This document shows, piece by piece, positions 1-9,414 of a DNA stretch of 64,000 nucleotides (positions are counted from its first letter, which is position 1; every line of letters starts with the position of its first letter). The DNA comes from BNWE01 sp964369545 (lineage in GTDB: Bacteria > Pseudomonadota > Alphaproteobacteria > UBA3830), in NCBI GenBank assembly GCA_964369545.1, contig CAYJFA010000007.1:15737-79736 (forward strand). Reading direction: 5' to 3'. A program made the translations under genes and the position numbers. The notes below the pieces were generated by a model. It saw only the letters and a list, made by a program, of their open reading frames with translations. It did no database searches and had not been told where the DNA came from.

Positions 1-75
1 TTTCAAAATGCTTTTGGCGTTATGTCACTGCAATTTATATTGCTTTTTAAATAATTTTTTTTCAATGTTGGTCCT

Positions 76-1365
76 ATGATTTACATTTTTTTGATTGTTT
101 GTATTTTATGTATGATAATTTTAGCAGGTTTTATATCGGGGGCTGAAACTGCAATAACTGGAGCTTCAAAGGCTTATCTATATCATTTAGCTAAAAAAGG
201 AGATAAGAAAGCTAAAAAAGTAATCTCCTTACAAGAAAAAATGACAACAACCATAGGTACAATCTTAGTTGTTAATCAGATGGTTGTATACTTTATACCA
301 ATCATAATAACTCTATTTTCTCTAAAATATCTCACAACAACAGAAACTGCGATTATGCAAGCCATCACTGCTATTTTATTAGTAATTTATGCGGAAATTT
401 TTCCAAAAATGGTCGCTATTCAATTTACATCAAAATATGCATTATTTATCGCACCGTTTGTAAATGGTATCGTTATTATTTTGAAACCAATAATATCAGT
501 ATTGGAATATTGCGCAAAATTATCGCTAAAAATAATAGGCGTCAACATTAATAATGGAAGTTTTATCAATAAATCGGACGAAGAATTACGAGGCGCAATT
601 GAAATGCATTCATCTGGAGGAGATGAGGACGAATTACAGAAAAAAGTAATGTTGAAAAGCATTCTGGATCTTGAAGAAATTTCTGTTAGCCACATAATGG
701 TTCATCGTAAAAATTTGAGAACAATTAATGCTTCTCTTCCAATAGAAAAAATCGCAGAAGAATTAATGAACTGCCAATTTTCACGAATCCCTTTATGGAA
801 AGATAACCCCGAAAATATAATAGGGATTTTAAAAACTAAAACATTTTTCAGAGCTATGCAGATCAACAACGGTAAATTGGAAAACATTAAAATAAATAAT
901 TTGATCGCTGTTCCTTGGTTTATACCTGAAACGACTCATTTGTTAGATCAGTTAAATAATTTCCAAAAGAAAAGAGAGCATTTTGCGCTTGTTGTGGACG
1001 AATATGGGGATTTAATGGGATGTATTACCCTTGAAGATATTCTTGAAGAAATTGTCGGAGACATAGGAGACGAATACGACACTGTCGCCATTGGAATGAA
1101 GCTGCAACCTGACGGGTGCGTTATTGTGGAAGGATCAACCCCAATAAGAGATATAAACAGACAATTTGATTGGAATATTCCTGAAGAAGAAACTGCGACA
1201 ATAGCTGGCTATATCATGCACGAATTAAGAAAAATCCCCGATGTAGGGCAAGTTTATGTGTTATCGGATTATAGAATCGAAATTCTTAGGAGACAGCGCA
1301 ATCAAATTGGATTAGTAAAAATATCTCCTATAACAGCAATACAAGAGCCTAGTGCAAACTTATAA
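76..1365 (+). CDS. CNNM/CorC-HlyC family membrane protein with CBS pair
   Basis: The protein of 429 residues is an inner-membrane CNNM-domain protein of the CorC/HlyC group, a family linked to magnesium, cobalt or other divalent-cation transport. The first 145 residues contain a leading helix and three further hydrophobic segments, with the family-typical SGAETA near residue 21. Two CBS motifs follow at about 205-330 (IPLW near 260, VVDEYGDLMG near 318), and a small transporter-associated domain fills 345-425. The ATG has no strong ribosome site in front of it. It reads alone towards tRNA-Tyr. Family membership is certain; the transported ion cannot be read from the sequence. Haemolysin names used for relatives are historical. 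Confidence 0.9.
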   Translation: MIYIFLIVCILCMIILAGFISGAETAITGASKAYLYHLAKKGDKKAKKVISLQEKMTTTIGTILVVNQMVVYFIPIIITLFSLKYLTTTETAIMQAITAILLVIYAEIFPKMVAIQFTSKYALFIAPFVNGIVIILKPIISVLEYCAKLSLKIIGVNINNGSFINKSDEELRGAIEMHSSGGDEDELQKKVMLKSILDLEEISVSHIMVHRKNLRTINASLPIEKIAEELMNCQFSRIPLWKDNPENIIGILKTKTFFRAMQINNGKLENIKINNLIAVPWFIPETTHLLDQLNNFQKKREHFALVVDEYGDLMGCITLEDILEEIVGDIGDEYDTVAIGMKLQPDGCVIVEGSTPIRDINRQFDWNIPEEETATIAGYIMHELRKIPDVGQVYVLSDYRIEILRRQRNQIGLVKISPITAIQEPSANL

Positions 1366-1394
1366 TACATCGACACATAACTTTGGTATAACTA

Positions 1395-1424
1395 TTGACA
1401 TACCTTTGTTAATGTAATTAATAT
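1395..1424 (+). promoter_or_regulatory. Sigma-70-type promoter of tRNA-Tyr
   Basis: A perfect -35 box TTGACA (1395-1400) and a TAATAT -10 box (1419-1424) are 18 bases apart and lie 20 bases before the tRNA. This places transcription start near 1431. The match is seen in the sequence; activity is inferred. Confidence 0.55.
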
Positions 1425-1443
1425 GCAATAATATTCCTATCTT

Positions 1444-1529
1444 GGAGGGGTGGCCGAGCGGTCAATGGCAGCAGACTGTAAATCTGCCGACGAAAGTCTA
1501 CGTAAGTTCAAATCTTACCCCCTCCACCA
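1444..1529 (+). tRNA. tRNA-Tyr (GTA)
   Basis: A class II tRNA with a long variable arm. The acceptor arms GGAGGGG (1444-1450) and CCCCTCC (1519-1525) pair fully. The anticodon stem GCAGA/TCTGC encloses GTA at 1478-1480, and the T stem GTAAG/CTTAC encloses TTCAAAT. The 3' CCA (1527-1529) is encoded. Confidence 0.97.
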
Positions 1530-1588
1530 AAATTTAAAACATTACTTTGTATTTAAATATCAATAAACTTTTGAGTTTATATGATTTA

Positions 1589-2293
1589 TCAGCAAAAAAC
1601 AGGAGCTGTGTTATCTGAAGAAACATATGAGACAAAATCTTGTAAAGTTATAAACGGATTTACTTTTTGTTTTTCAAATGATGGCATTGAAAAGAAAAAA
1701 CCTTGCCCTATGTCAACACCAAACTCTTTTACACATTCGAGCTGACTTTCTGTTTCTATTCCTTCCGCAACGACTTTACAGCCTATATTATGCGAAACAT
1801 CCACACAGAATTTTAAAAGAGATCTGTTCTTTTTGCTATATGGAGCATTATGCGTAAATCTTTTATCAATTTTTATAATATCAAGCGGAATTTCACTTAT
1901 TAATTCCAAAGTTGAATACCGAGTTCCAAAATCATCTAACGCTATTCTTACATTATGTGCACGCAATAAACTTAGAGATTTTTTCGTTTGCTCTAGCATC
2001 TCCGGAGGCGTATTTTCATTTACTTCTAAAATTATGCGCTCCCCATCAACTTCAAGCTCCTCTAAAGCATTAAGAAATAATTTACCAAAATCTTTGTTGC
2101 CTGCATCAGCAATAGTCATATTAATAAACAACTGAAAATTCCCGATATTTTTACAATCGGTTACGACGCTTCTTAAAATATACTCCGCACCGGGAAACTC
2201 CGCTAAATTATTTTTGTTGCATAAAGCTTCGTATCCGTAAATTGATCCATTATTTAAATTCACAAGGGGTTGTAATCTAATTTTATTGTCCAT
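1589..2293 (-). CDS. EAL-domain cyclic-di-GMP phosphodiesterase
   Basis: A stand-alone EAL domain predicted to hydrolyse cyclic di-GMP to linear pGpG in the cytoplasm. Catalytic residues of the family are all present: E22 of the EAL motif, N58, E90, D120-D121 of DDFGT, K141 of IKID, E177 and Q197. There is no GGDEF, sensory or membrane part, so the input signal is unknown. I prefer the ATG at 2293 because AAGGA lies 8 bases before it. A TTG at 2344 that overlaps the mutL stop codon would give 17 extra residues but has no ribosome site. The gene is read directly behind mutL, probably as one transcript. No diguanylate cyclase is in the window. Confidence in an active enzyme is good. Confidence 0.88.
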   Translation of the reverse strand: MDNKIRLQPLVNLNNGSIYGYEALCNKNNLAEFPGAEYILRSVVTDCKNIGNFQLFINMTIADAGNKDFGKLFLNALEELEVDGERIILEVNENTPPEMLEQTKKSLSLLRAHNVRIALDDFGTRYSTLELISEIPLDIIKIDKRFTHNAPYSKKNRSLLKFCVDVSHNIGCKVVAEGIETESQLECVKEFGVDIGQGFFFSMPSFEKQKVNPFITLQDFVSYVSSDNTAPVFC

Positions 2294-2340
2294 ATACATT
2301 GTCCTTACTTTTATAGTATATAGTGGCAATATAAAATTAT

Positions 2341-4206
2341 TCAAGATCTTTCAAAAAATTTATTTAAATCTTTAAGCGAAATTGATAAATATGATGGCCT
2401 TCCGTGACAACACTGCGCTATGTTCAATGTTTCTTCCATTTTTCTTAGTAAATAATCCATTTCATGAAGGGACAATTTTTTACCAGCTCTTAAACTACTG
2501 TGACATGCAATTGATGATAATATACTATGAATTTTTTCTTCTATTGAATAAACATCGCCGAACATCGACAATTCATCAACTATATCCGCAATTAATGCCT
2601 TGGCATCACATGTTTCCAGCATTGCGGTGACAGAATTGATTACAATTAAATCATCGGCTAAATTTTCTATATGTATTCCAAGATTTAACAAAAGCTCGTT
2701 ATTGTTTTTTAATAAATCTACCTGCGCATTTGTGAGATGACAAACCTCGGGCATTAATAAGTTTTGAGAATCCAGACGTAAATTTTGTTTAAGCTTTTCC
2801 AACATAATTCGTTCTGCCGCCGCATGCTGGTCAACAACAATCAATCCGGATTTATTTTCCGCAACAATATATGTATTGTTTATTTGGAATATGGCGTTTC
2901 CCAAAAAAAGTTTTTCTTCATTTTCGCCGTTTTTTAAGGTTGTATCTATATTAAAAACGTCATCTATATCCCTTTTCTTTAATTTATAATCATTATAAAA
3001 AAAAGTCATAGTTTCAGCAGAAGGTGTTTTTTCAACTGAAGTATCCTTGCTCGAAGAAAAGTCTTCGCTGTTTGATGCATTATTCAACAACGACTTAAAG
3101 ATTTGTTTATTAGGCAACGCTATACTTTTTACTGAATCCGGTTCTGATTCTGACGTTGAAAACGTCATTTCTTTTTTCATATAGAAATTGTCAATTAACT
3201 CTGTCGTAGGTTTATTAACAGCAAAAGACGATAACGCTCGCTTTAACTCAGACGCTATAAACCAACGAACTTTTTCAGATTTTCTAAATCTTACTTCAAT
3301 TTTTGCTGGGTGAGCATTAACATCAACATCTTTATATGGCACATAAATAAACAAGATTGCCACAGCATGACGCCCTTGTGGCACAAGGCCTGAATACGCG
3401 GATTTCAGCGCAGATGCAAATACTTTGTCTTTTACAAAACGATTATTAACGAAGAAATATTGATAATTTGCTGACGCCTTATTAAAGGTTGGAACTCCAA
3501 TATATCCTTTTAAAATCATCCCGTCTTTTTCGACATCAATCGCGAAAACATTTTTTATGAATGAGTCCCCAAATATATCATTAATACGCTGCTTTAAATT
3601 ATCAGTTTTTTTGTAATATAATTTTTCCTTATCAGAATCGATAAATTTGAAATTCACATGAAAAAATGATAAAGCAATGCGATTAAAAACTTCATAGCAA
3701 TTATCTAACTCATAAAGATCTGATTTTAAAAATTTCAATCTTGCCGGAGTCGCGAAGAATAAATCGCGAACTTCAATACTGGTTCCTACAGACCTATTTA
3801 TGGGAGATAATGTTACGACTCTATTTCCTTCCATCTGCAAATTCCACGCTTCTGACTGATCATTTTTTGCAGCAGATGAGATAGATAGTCTAGAAATAGA
3901 GGCTATAGAAGGCAACGCCTCCCCACGAAATCCAAAAGTTTGAATATCAAATAAATTTTCGGAATTAAGTTTTGATGTAGCGTGACTCATCACACAAGTC
4001 TTCACAGACTCCTTATTCATACCACATCCATTATCACTCACAGAGATGAAGCTCTTTCCAGCGTCTATAACCCTCACAGTTATCTCTTCGGCATTTGCAT
4101 CAATCGCGTTTTCCATTAATTCTTTTATGACAGACGATGGCCTCTCAATTACCTCGCCAGCAGCAATTTGATTAATCAGATTTTGGGACAATAGTTTTAT
4201 TTTCAT
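2341..4206 (-). CDS. mutL: DNA mismatch repair protein MutL (endonuclease type)
   Basis: MutL couples mismatch recognition by MutS to strand incision. The N-terminal GHKL ATPase shows E32/N33 in ELMENAIDAN, DNGCGM (58-63) and GFRGEAL (92-98). A poorly conserved linker covers about 335-425. The C-terminal domain carries the metal-binding endonuclease motif DQHAAAERIMLE (459-470) and CHGRP (600-604). This marks the protein as a nicking MutL, as expected in bacteria without MutH. At 621 residues it has the usual length. It is followed with a tiny overlap by the EAL gene. No mutS is in the window. Confidence 0.96.
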   Translation of the reverse strand: MKIKLLSQNLINQIAAGEVIERPSSVIKELMENAIDANAEEITVRVIDAGKSFISVSDNGCGMNKESVKTCVMSHATSKLNSENLFDIQTFGFRGEALPSIASISRLSISSAAKNDQSEAWNLQMEGNRVVTLSPINRSVGTSIEVRDLFFATPARLKFLKSDLYELDNCYEVFNRIALSFFHVNFKFIDSDKEKLYYKKTDNLKQRINDIFGDSFIKNVFAIDVEKDGMILKGYIGVPTFNKASANYQYFFVNNRFVKDKVFASALKSAYSGLVPQGRHAVAILFIYVPYKDVDVNAHPAKIEVRFRKSEKVRWFIASELKRALSSFAVNKPTTELIDNFYMKKEMTFSTSESEPDSVKSIALPNKQIFKSLLNNASNSEDFSSSKDTSVEKTPSAETMTFFYNDYKLKKRDIDDVFNIDTTLKNGENEEKLFLGNAIFQINNTYIVAENKSGLIVVDQHAAAERIMLEKLKQNLRLDSQNLLMPEVCHLTNAQVDLLKNNNELLLNLGIHIENLADDLIVINSVTAMLETCDAKALIADIVDELSMFGDVYSIEEKIHSILSSIACHSSLRAGKKLSLHEMDYLLRKMEETLNIAQCCHGRPSYLSISLKDLNKFFERS

Positions 4207-4249
4207 TGCTATACCTAAGAAATTAATAAAAATTAATTTTTTATCGTGA

Positions 4250-4738
4250 TCAAAATGCAGTTAAACCATCTAGATAAAATGGCTCCAACCCCATTTCTAT
4301 TCTTTTTTTATTTGCAAAAACCAGCACATTATTCAGAAAGCATATTCGATCTTTCAGAAAATACTCTCTGTGCGGCCTTCTCCTTATCTCTACATTTATT
4401 GATAACAACCATTCTATTACATCATTTTCTGTAGACCAAACAGATTGTTTTTTTGAGATTTTTATTGGAGTTGCAGTATATCTCTTCGATAAAATCCCAA
4501 TACTACAATTATTTCTAATATTGTTATTATTACCATCTGCACAACTTATGCAAGAAACAAATTTCAATCTATGCAACTTTATTTTTTTCTGCTTTAAGGG
4601 GTGATACGATTTAGCGAAATTATGAGACTTAGATATATAAAGACGCATTTTCCTATATGGTACTTCTTTGTCATTGTGTAATTTACACAATTGTTCGGAA
4701 TTTGATGTTTCTAACTCATTGTTTTTTAATGAAACCAT
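4250..4738 (-). CDS. Hypothetical protein, 162 aa
   Basis: I do not recognise this protein. It is basic and rich in Asn and Lys in its first half, with a Cys pair (CISC) near the middle. The last 60 residues look like a compact, better conserved domain, with WLLSINVEIRRR and ANKKRIEMGLEPF as the most distinctive stretches. No signal peptide or membrane segment is visible. I chose the ATG at 4738, preceded by a weak GAGAAG, over a TTG at 4759 with no ribosome site. It lies just upstream of mutL on the same strand, with 43 bases between. A small DNA- or RNA-binding role is possible but unsupported. Confidence 0.5.
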   Translation of the reverse strand: MVSLKNNELETSNSEQLCKLHNDKEVPYRKMRLYISKSHNFAKSYHPLKQKKIKLHRLKFVSCISCADGNNNNIRNNCSIGILSKRYTATPIKISKKQSVWSTENDVIEWLLSINVEIRRRPHREYFLKDRICFLNNVLVFANKKRIEMGLEPFYLDGLTAF

Positions 4739-4982
4739 GTCTTCTCTGTTATATACCAAAAGCTAAAATAACATTAAAAAAAACACAAAAACAACAAAAA
4801 AACCAGTTTTTTCAATGCGTAATATATAAAAATATTATGCTAATAAAATGATGCTTTTGCAACAAAAAATCATATCTGCTACATTTTATCAAAAAAGCGG
4901 CTGTTTCAATTAGATAGTTGCATAAAAATTTATTTATTTTTAAATAATTATTTTTTTTGTATTTTAGGTATGGACTTTATTT

Positions 4983-5010
4983 TTGTCGAATGGTATATAG
5001 TAATTATAGA
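4983..5010 (+). promoter_or_regulatory. Possible promoter of the XRE regulator
   Basis: TTGTCG (4983-4988) and TATAGA (5005-5010) are 16 bases apart and lie 22 bases before the start codon, with a GAGG ribosome site in between. The flanking 270 bases are extremely AT-rich and otherwise featureless, so this could be a chance match. Confidence 0.3.
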
Positions 5011-5031
5011 TTTTAATAAAGAGGATGCACT

Positions 5032-5814
5032 ATGGCAAGACAAAGCTTAAGTCCAATGAAAAACTTGAATTTTCATGAAAGTGGTTCAAATGAAATTAGC
5101 ATGGAAAAAGTTGGCAGAAAAAGAAAAGACGCCCCCATAACTCACCTTAAATATTTACGCAAAAGAAGCGGATATACACTAGAAATGTTATCTGAAATTA
5201 CTAGTATTTCTATTTCTTACCTATCAAGACTTGAATCAGGATCAAGAAGGCTTAATACTGATCTTATAAGAAGGCTATCCCATGCATTTGGATGTGAACC
5301 AGCGGAGCTGCTTCAAGAAGTATCTCATGACAGCCATGTCGTTATTCCAGTAGAATTCAACAAAAGAAGAAAAACAGAAAGTGTAATAAGAGAAACAAGT
5401 ATGCCTTTGTATTACATTTCTGAAAATCAAGATGAAAAAGGCAATTTATCTATAAAAGCCTGCTCACCAGCTGAATGGAGACAGCGTCCGATAGAATTAT
5501 CTTCTAAAAATGAAGTAATCGCTATAAAAGCTGAAACATACTTTAAGCCTCACTTCAGCGACTCATCAATATTATACCTAGAACCACTCAGTAACTTATC
5601 TCCTGAATCGACGATTATTATTGCAAAAAATGGACAAGTTATGATCAAGAAGATATGGAGTATAACCCCAACGTCTTTACAGTTATGTGACATTGGAGAT
5701 ATCGAGTTATTAAAAAATAACAAAGTAAGCAAAGATGTGCTTATGGACGTAGAGCGCAGTTCATTGGACGCAATTTATAAAGTAGTTGGATATTCCGACT
5801 TTGATTTAGATTAA
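5032..5814 (+). CDS. XRE-family transcriptional regulator with S24-like C-terminus
   Basis: The protein has 260 residues. After a basic N-terminal tail, residues 36-85 form a Cro/CI-type helix-turn-helix (LKYLRKRSGYTLEMLSEI, then ISYLSRLESGSR as recognition helix). The C-terminal part (about 150-255) resembles the S24/LexA beta fold, with ILYLEPLSNL and a lysine in VMIKKIW. The usual nucleophile motif Ser-Met is replaced by Thr-Tyr in AETYFKP, so I infer no self-cleavage and a role in dimer formation or ligand sensing. It stands alone between AT-rich DNA and a strong terminator. It need not be phage-derived, since no phage genes are near. Targets are unknown. Confidence 0.82.
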   Translation: MARQSLSPMKNLNFHESGSNEISMEKVGRKRKDAPITHLKYLRKRSGYTLEMLSEITSISISYLSRLESGSRRLNTDLIRRLSHAFGCEPAELLQEVSHDSHVVIPVEFNKRRKTESVIRETSMPLYYISENQDEKGNLSIKACSPAEWRQRPIELSSKNEVIAIKAETYFKPHFSDSSILYLEPLSNLSPESTIIIAKNGQVMIKKIWSITPTSLQLCDIGDIELLKNNKVSKDVLMDVERSSLDAIYKVVGYSDFDLD

Positions 5815-5824
5815 TATTCTTAAT

Positions 5825-5861
5825 AAAAAAGCAGTAATCATATTGCGGTTACTGCTTTTTT
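5825..5861. terminator. Bidirectional intrinsic terminator
   Basis: AGCAGTAA (5830-5837) pairs with TTACTGCT (5849-5856) around an 11-base loop. An A run on the left and a T run on the right let it serve both the XRE gene and the lipoprotein gene that ends at 5897 on the other strand. Confidence 0.8.
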
Positions 5862-5896
5862 ATTGCTGATAGCAACAATTACTATAGTTGTAGTTT

Positions 5897-6262
5897 CTAA
5901 TTACACAATCTATCCATAAATCCTTTAAAGGTTGGACATTTGCAGCTATTACCTTTTTTGATTAACTTCATAACGTCATTAATTGATTCATCTACAGTAT
6001 TGTTTCCAAACATCAGAACATCTGTATATGAATCAAATTTGTTAGCCTTTTCTTTAAATCCAGCCTCTTTCAATCGTGCCGAAATATTTCTAGTTTCCGA
6101 TATTAGCGAAGATATGTCCACAGAACTGTCCCCAGACAAAAAGTGCTTTTTCAGCTTCTCTTGGTGCTTTGATGCGATAGTTTCAATATCGTCATTAGAA
6201 CATCTACAACACGATGAAATCATGCTCAAAAATAATATCAGTACCAACTTGTCACAACGCAT
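5897..6262 (-). CDS. Small putative lipoprotein
   Basis: A 121-residue protein with a short charged start, a hydrophobic stretch (LVLILFLSMISS) and a lipobox ISSC that puts the lipidated Cys at residue 18. Three further cysteines follow within or near CCRCSN, and three more lie near the end (KCP, CKC, RLC). The mature part is helical and polar, with no family I recognise. GGAGG lies 9 bases before the ATG, which fixes the start. It follows the MscS gene on the same strand. The Cys clusters suggest disulfides or metal binding, which is inference only. Confidence 0.6.
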   Translation of the reverse strand: MRCDKLVLILFLSMISSCCRCSNDDIETIASKHQEKLKKHFLSGDSSVDISSLISETRNISARLKEAGFKEKANKFDSYTDVLMFGNNTVDESINDVMKLIKKGNSCKCPTFKGFMDRLCN

Positions 6263-6316
6263 TTGTAAGTTCCTCCATATCTATTCGTGAAATATTCTAT
6301 TACTCAACATTTCTAA

Positions 6317-8089
6317 TCAAACCGGCACATTTATGTTGGAAGCAATAGGAACTTCAATTCCTAATTTATTAAATTCATCAACCAATCTACTATATAAGTC
6401 ATACGTGAAATCTGCCCCTATAGCATCCGGAGTAGTCTTTATTTCCCACAAAATTTGAACTCCTGTTAGATCAAACGGTTTTAATCCATGTATTTTCAGA
6501 TCACCCAAAATTTTTCCATAATATTTTTCTTCTTTTTTCATTTCACTAATCAAATTAGTAAGAATTTCACATGCTTTATTTATGTCTTTAGATGAAGATA
6601 GCCTCAATGAATCCCAATGACAGGAGTAATCTTTTGAATAATTTGTAATAGAATTTACACAATTATAAGGAACAATATGAACACTGCCGTCTAAAGCTCT
6701 AATTTGCACAACCCGCACAGACAGCTTTTCTATCACACCAGTCATGTCATTAACTTTGACGAATTCACCAACATATAGGTTTTTTTCAATTAATAATGTT
6801 AGTCCCTGCAAAAATGCCTGAATTATATCTTTTGCAGCAAGCCCTACCGCTGCGCTGAATATAGAAAATGTCGCTAAAATCGGAGTAATGTTTATTCCCA
6901 AATTAGATAAAGCTATTAGTAACGACGTCAAAAACAAAACAACATAAAATACCGCAGATAAAGTAGGAACAAACGTCTTTAGTTTAATATAATATTCGTC
7001 ATTTTGGCTTTCTGCCTTTTCCAAAATTGAGTCTTTAAATTCGTTAAATCCTTTGTAAAATATAGTTGTAATAAATACTATCCCTAAAACGGTTATAAGA
7101 TTATTGTGGAAAAGATGTTTTTTTAAATCTATGCCGGCATATTGTATAGCGAAGCAGAAAACAGAAAAATATAATCCGAGAACGATAACGTCACATATCC
7201 AAACTAAATTCTCTTTTCTATTTAATATTGCTCGTTTAGATTTATCGCGTTTTTCTAAGGATTCCAGTTGACATAAAAATTTATTTATAAAAAATACGAC
7301 AAGACTTTGAAAGGCAAATATTTCAAATAAAAACAGATATACATTATTGAGATGAGTAAATATCTGTACATCGTTGGAAGAATTTTGAGAATAGCTCGTA
7401 GCAACTGCGTATAACATGCATCCTAAAGATATGTATATAAATTTATCACTAAGAAATGTTGTTAATTTAGCTGACATGCAGTATTGATTAACCGTCTTGA
7501 CGCTTAATAAATCTGCAATCATCTTTTTGGAAATTATCATCTCAGAAAAATAATAGATAATAATCGTAGCTATAGATAAATATTCAAAAAACTGATTATA
7601 TTTTGTGTCTTTAAAAATCGATGTTATAGGGTAAAAGACAATTGTGATTGCAAATGAGACTATGGCCATCCTAAAAAATTTTCTACATATATATTTCGCT
7701 TCCTTATCTGGTATGTTTAGAAACCGTAAACGCGAATGATTAGGAGCAATTAATGTGTAACTTACTATTAAAATTACTGAAAAAACAATCATTAGTCTCA
7801 TGTAGGAATAGTAAAATTCATCCGCTCTTTCATAAAAGCATTTCGATATAATGCTTACTAACGTAACGCCTATCACAATAGTTATTATGGATAGAACAGC
7901 AGCAGATACAATTACAATCAATCTATCAAAATTTTTAGATGCTTTATTAAGTTTATCTAATTCTAAAATTACAAACTTCTTCGATAAAAAAAATGATATA
8001 GCCATAATTAATGAAAGGGTCAAAGAAACAACAACCGAAAATAAAAACAATTTTTCTTTTGAATCGCTTAAATTTAATAAAAAATCCAC
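6317..8089 (-). CDS. MscS-family mechanosensitive ion channel
   Basis: A 590-residue inner-membrane channel. About eight or more hydrophobic helices fill residues 10-420. The pore helix and start of the MscS beta domain are clear: ATFSIFSAAVGLAAKDIIQ followed by GEFVKVNDMTGVIEKLSVR. The last 100 residues form the cytoplasmic cage domain. MscS proteins open under membrane tension to release solutes during osmotic downshock. This is a larger, multi-helix member than E. coli MscS (286 residues). The start is a GTG preceded by AAGAGG at good spacing. The neighbouring comF-like gene is divergent. Confidence 0.9.
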   Translation of the reverse strand: MDFLLNLSDSKEKLFLFSVVVSLTLSLIMAISFFLSKKFVILELDKLNKASKNFDRLIVIVSAAVLSIITIVIGVTLVSIISKCFYERADEFYYSYMRLMIVFSVILIVSYTLIAPNHSRLRFLNIPDKEAKYICRKFFRMAIVSFAITIVFYPITSIFKDTKYNQFFEYLSIATIIIYYFSEMIISKKMIADLLSVKTVNQYCMSAKLTTFLSDKFIYISLGCMLYAVATSYSQNSSNDVQIFTHLNNVYLFLFEIFAFQSLVVFFINKFLCQLESLEKRDKSKRAILNRKENLVWICDVIVLGLYFSVFCFAIQYAGIDLKKHLFHNNLITVLGIVFITTIFYKGFNEFKDSILEKAESQNDEYYIKLKTFVPTLSAVFYVVLFLTSLLIALSNLGINITPILATFSIFSAAVGLAAKDIIQAFLQGLTLLIEKNLYVGEFVKVNDMTGVIEKLSVRVVQIRALDGSVHIVPYNCVNSITNYSKDYSCHWDSLRLSSSKDINKACEILTNLISEMKKEEKYYGKILGDLKIHGLKPFDLTGVQILWEIKTTPDAIGADFTYDLYSRLVDEFNKLGIEVPIASNINVPV

Positions 8090-8135
8090 TCTAACCTCTT
8101 ATAATTTGCGTGACCCATGATAAATGATATGAAAT

Positions 8136-8885
8136 ATGTGTTTAAATTATATGAATATGTTACCAAAATTAGAAAAATGTTTAAACTCTGTAAAAAACCT
8201 TCTTTTCCCAATAAAATTTGATTTATGCGGAAGTTTGGTAGAAACAAGTGGATTATGTTTTCAGTGCTGGAAAAAAATTTCCTGGATATCAGATCCGAAA
8301 TGCAGGATATGCGGAACTCCATTTGAAGTAAATATACACCCATTATGTGCTGAATGCTTGAAGAATCCTCCCTGCTTCGATAAAGCTGTTTCGGTTTTTA
8401 AATATGACGATTTTTCAAAAGAATTATTGATAAAAATCAAGCATTTTGACTCACTTCATATGTTAAGCCGTTTGTCTGATTTGATGTATAAATCAGCAGA
8501 ATTTGATATTAAAAATTCTGATATTATAGTTCCGATTCCCATACATTTTTTGAAAAGGTTAAAAAGAAAATACAATCAATCTGAGTTGTTGGCAAAAAAC
8601 ATAAGCAAAACAAGCAAAAAAAGATACGAACCAAGGATTCTACAAAAAATAAAAACAACTCAACCACAGGAAGGATTATCTGGAAAAAAAAGAAGGAAAA
8701 ATATAATGGGTTCGTTTGGAATAGATGCAAAATATTTTAAAGATATAGAAAATAAAAATATCATCCTAGTAGATGATGTTTTTACAACAGGAGCAACGGT
8801 TAATGAATGTTCTAAAATTCTTAAAAAATATAAAGCTAAAAGTGTAATCGTTGTTACTATAGCCAGGGTTATTTTGAATTATTGA
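8136..8885 (+). CDS. ComF family protein (phosphoribosyltransferase fold)
   Basis: A 249-residue protein of the ComF/GntX group. The N-terminal zinc ribbon has CFQC and CRIC...CAEC pairs (about residues 41-70). The C-terminal phosphoribosyltransferase domain contains the PRPP-binding loop LVDDVFTTGAT (about 211-221). In other bacteria ComF assists DNA uptake during natural transformation or aids use of DNA as nutrient; its reaction is not settled. A dprA gene about 50 kb away also belongs to transformation pathways. Other in-frame starts (Met6, Met8) are possible because no clear ribosome site is seen. The gene ends just before tRNA-Pro on the other strand. Confidence 0.85.
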   Translation: MCLNYMNMLPKLEKCLNSVKNLLFPIKFDLCGSLVETSGLCFQCWKKISWISDPKCRICGTPFEVNIHPLCAECLKNPPCFDKAVSVFKYDDFSKELLIKIKHFDSLHMLSRLSDLMYKSAEFDIKNSDIIVPIPIHFLKRLKRKYNQSELLAKNISKTSKKRYEPRILQKIKTTQPQEGLSGKKRRKNIMGSFGIDAKYFKDIENKNIILVDDVFTTGATVNECSKILKKYKAKSVIVVTIARVILNY

Positions 8886-8891
8886 TGAACT

Positions 8892-8970
<79 letters not shown>

Positions 8971-9304
8971 ATAAATTATCTTTTACAACATTAACTATAA
9001 TATATCAATAAATTTATTGATGTATTTGATGGTCGTGTTAATAAGTTAATTTTTTGTAAAATATTGCGATGAAGGTTTGATAATAAAGCATCTCTTTGTA
9101 ACGAATCGGTGTTAAAAAATGTGTTAATAATTTGTTAATGAATAGTAAACATATCTTGGTTTTTTGAAAATAAGCAAACAACTAACAAACCGTTAACAGG
9201 CCTTAAACATTTTTCATCACTTGGTGTTTAGCGGTAATGGTTCAGATATTGAAATCTTACTTGAAACAATCTTGGAAAAGGTATACATTCTCATAAGGGT
9301 TATT
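8971..9304. other. Gene-free spacer with clustered TTAA motifs
   Basis: The 334 bases between two tRNA genes have no plausible reading frame. They contain many TTAA tetramers, including TTAA-N7-TTAA at 9124-9138, which fits the CtrA-binding consensus of alphaproteobacteria. The right end holds the tRNA-Val promoter. In DNA this AT-rich the motif can arise by chance. Confidence 0.4.
9261..9289 (+). promoter_or_regulatory. Promoter of tRNA-Val and probably accBC
   Basis: TTGAAA (9261-9266) and TACATT (9284-9289) are 17 bases apart, 15 bases before the tRNA. Only 35 bases separate the tRNA from accB, so both are likely on one transcript. Confidence 0.45.
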
Positions 9305-9379
9305 GGGCGCATAGCTCAGCGGTAGAGCACTACGTTGACATCGTAGTGGTCGTAGGTTCGATCCCTGCTGCGCCCACCA
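9305..9379 (+). tRNA. tRNA-Val (GAC)
   Basis: The acceptor GGGCGCA pairs with TGCGCCC (9369-9375), followed by A and an encoded CCA. The anticodon stem CTACG/CGTAG encloses TTGACAT, giving GAC. It sits directly upstream of accB. Confidence 0.97.
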
Positions 9380-9414
9380 TTAGTTATTGGTTTATAAACC
9401 AAGGAAAGGTGAAT

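Noticed and set aside
5032..5814. Phage repressor marking a prophage
   Set aside because: No phage structural, integrase or attachment sequences are near, and the cleavage Ser is missing.
9346..9414. N-terminal extension of accB
   Set aside because: It begins inside the tRNA-Val gene and lacks a ribosome site; the TTG at 9415 is better placed.
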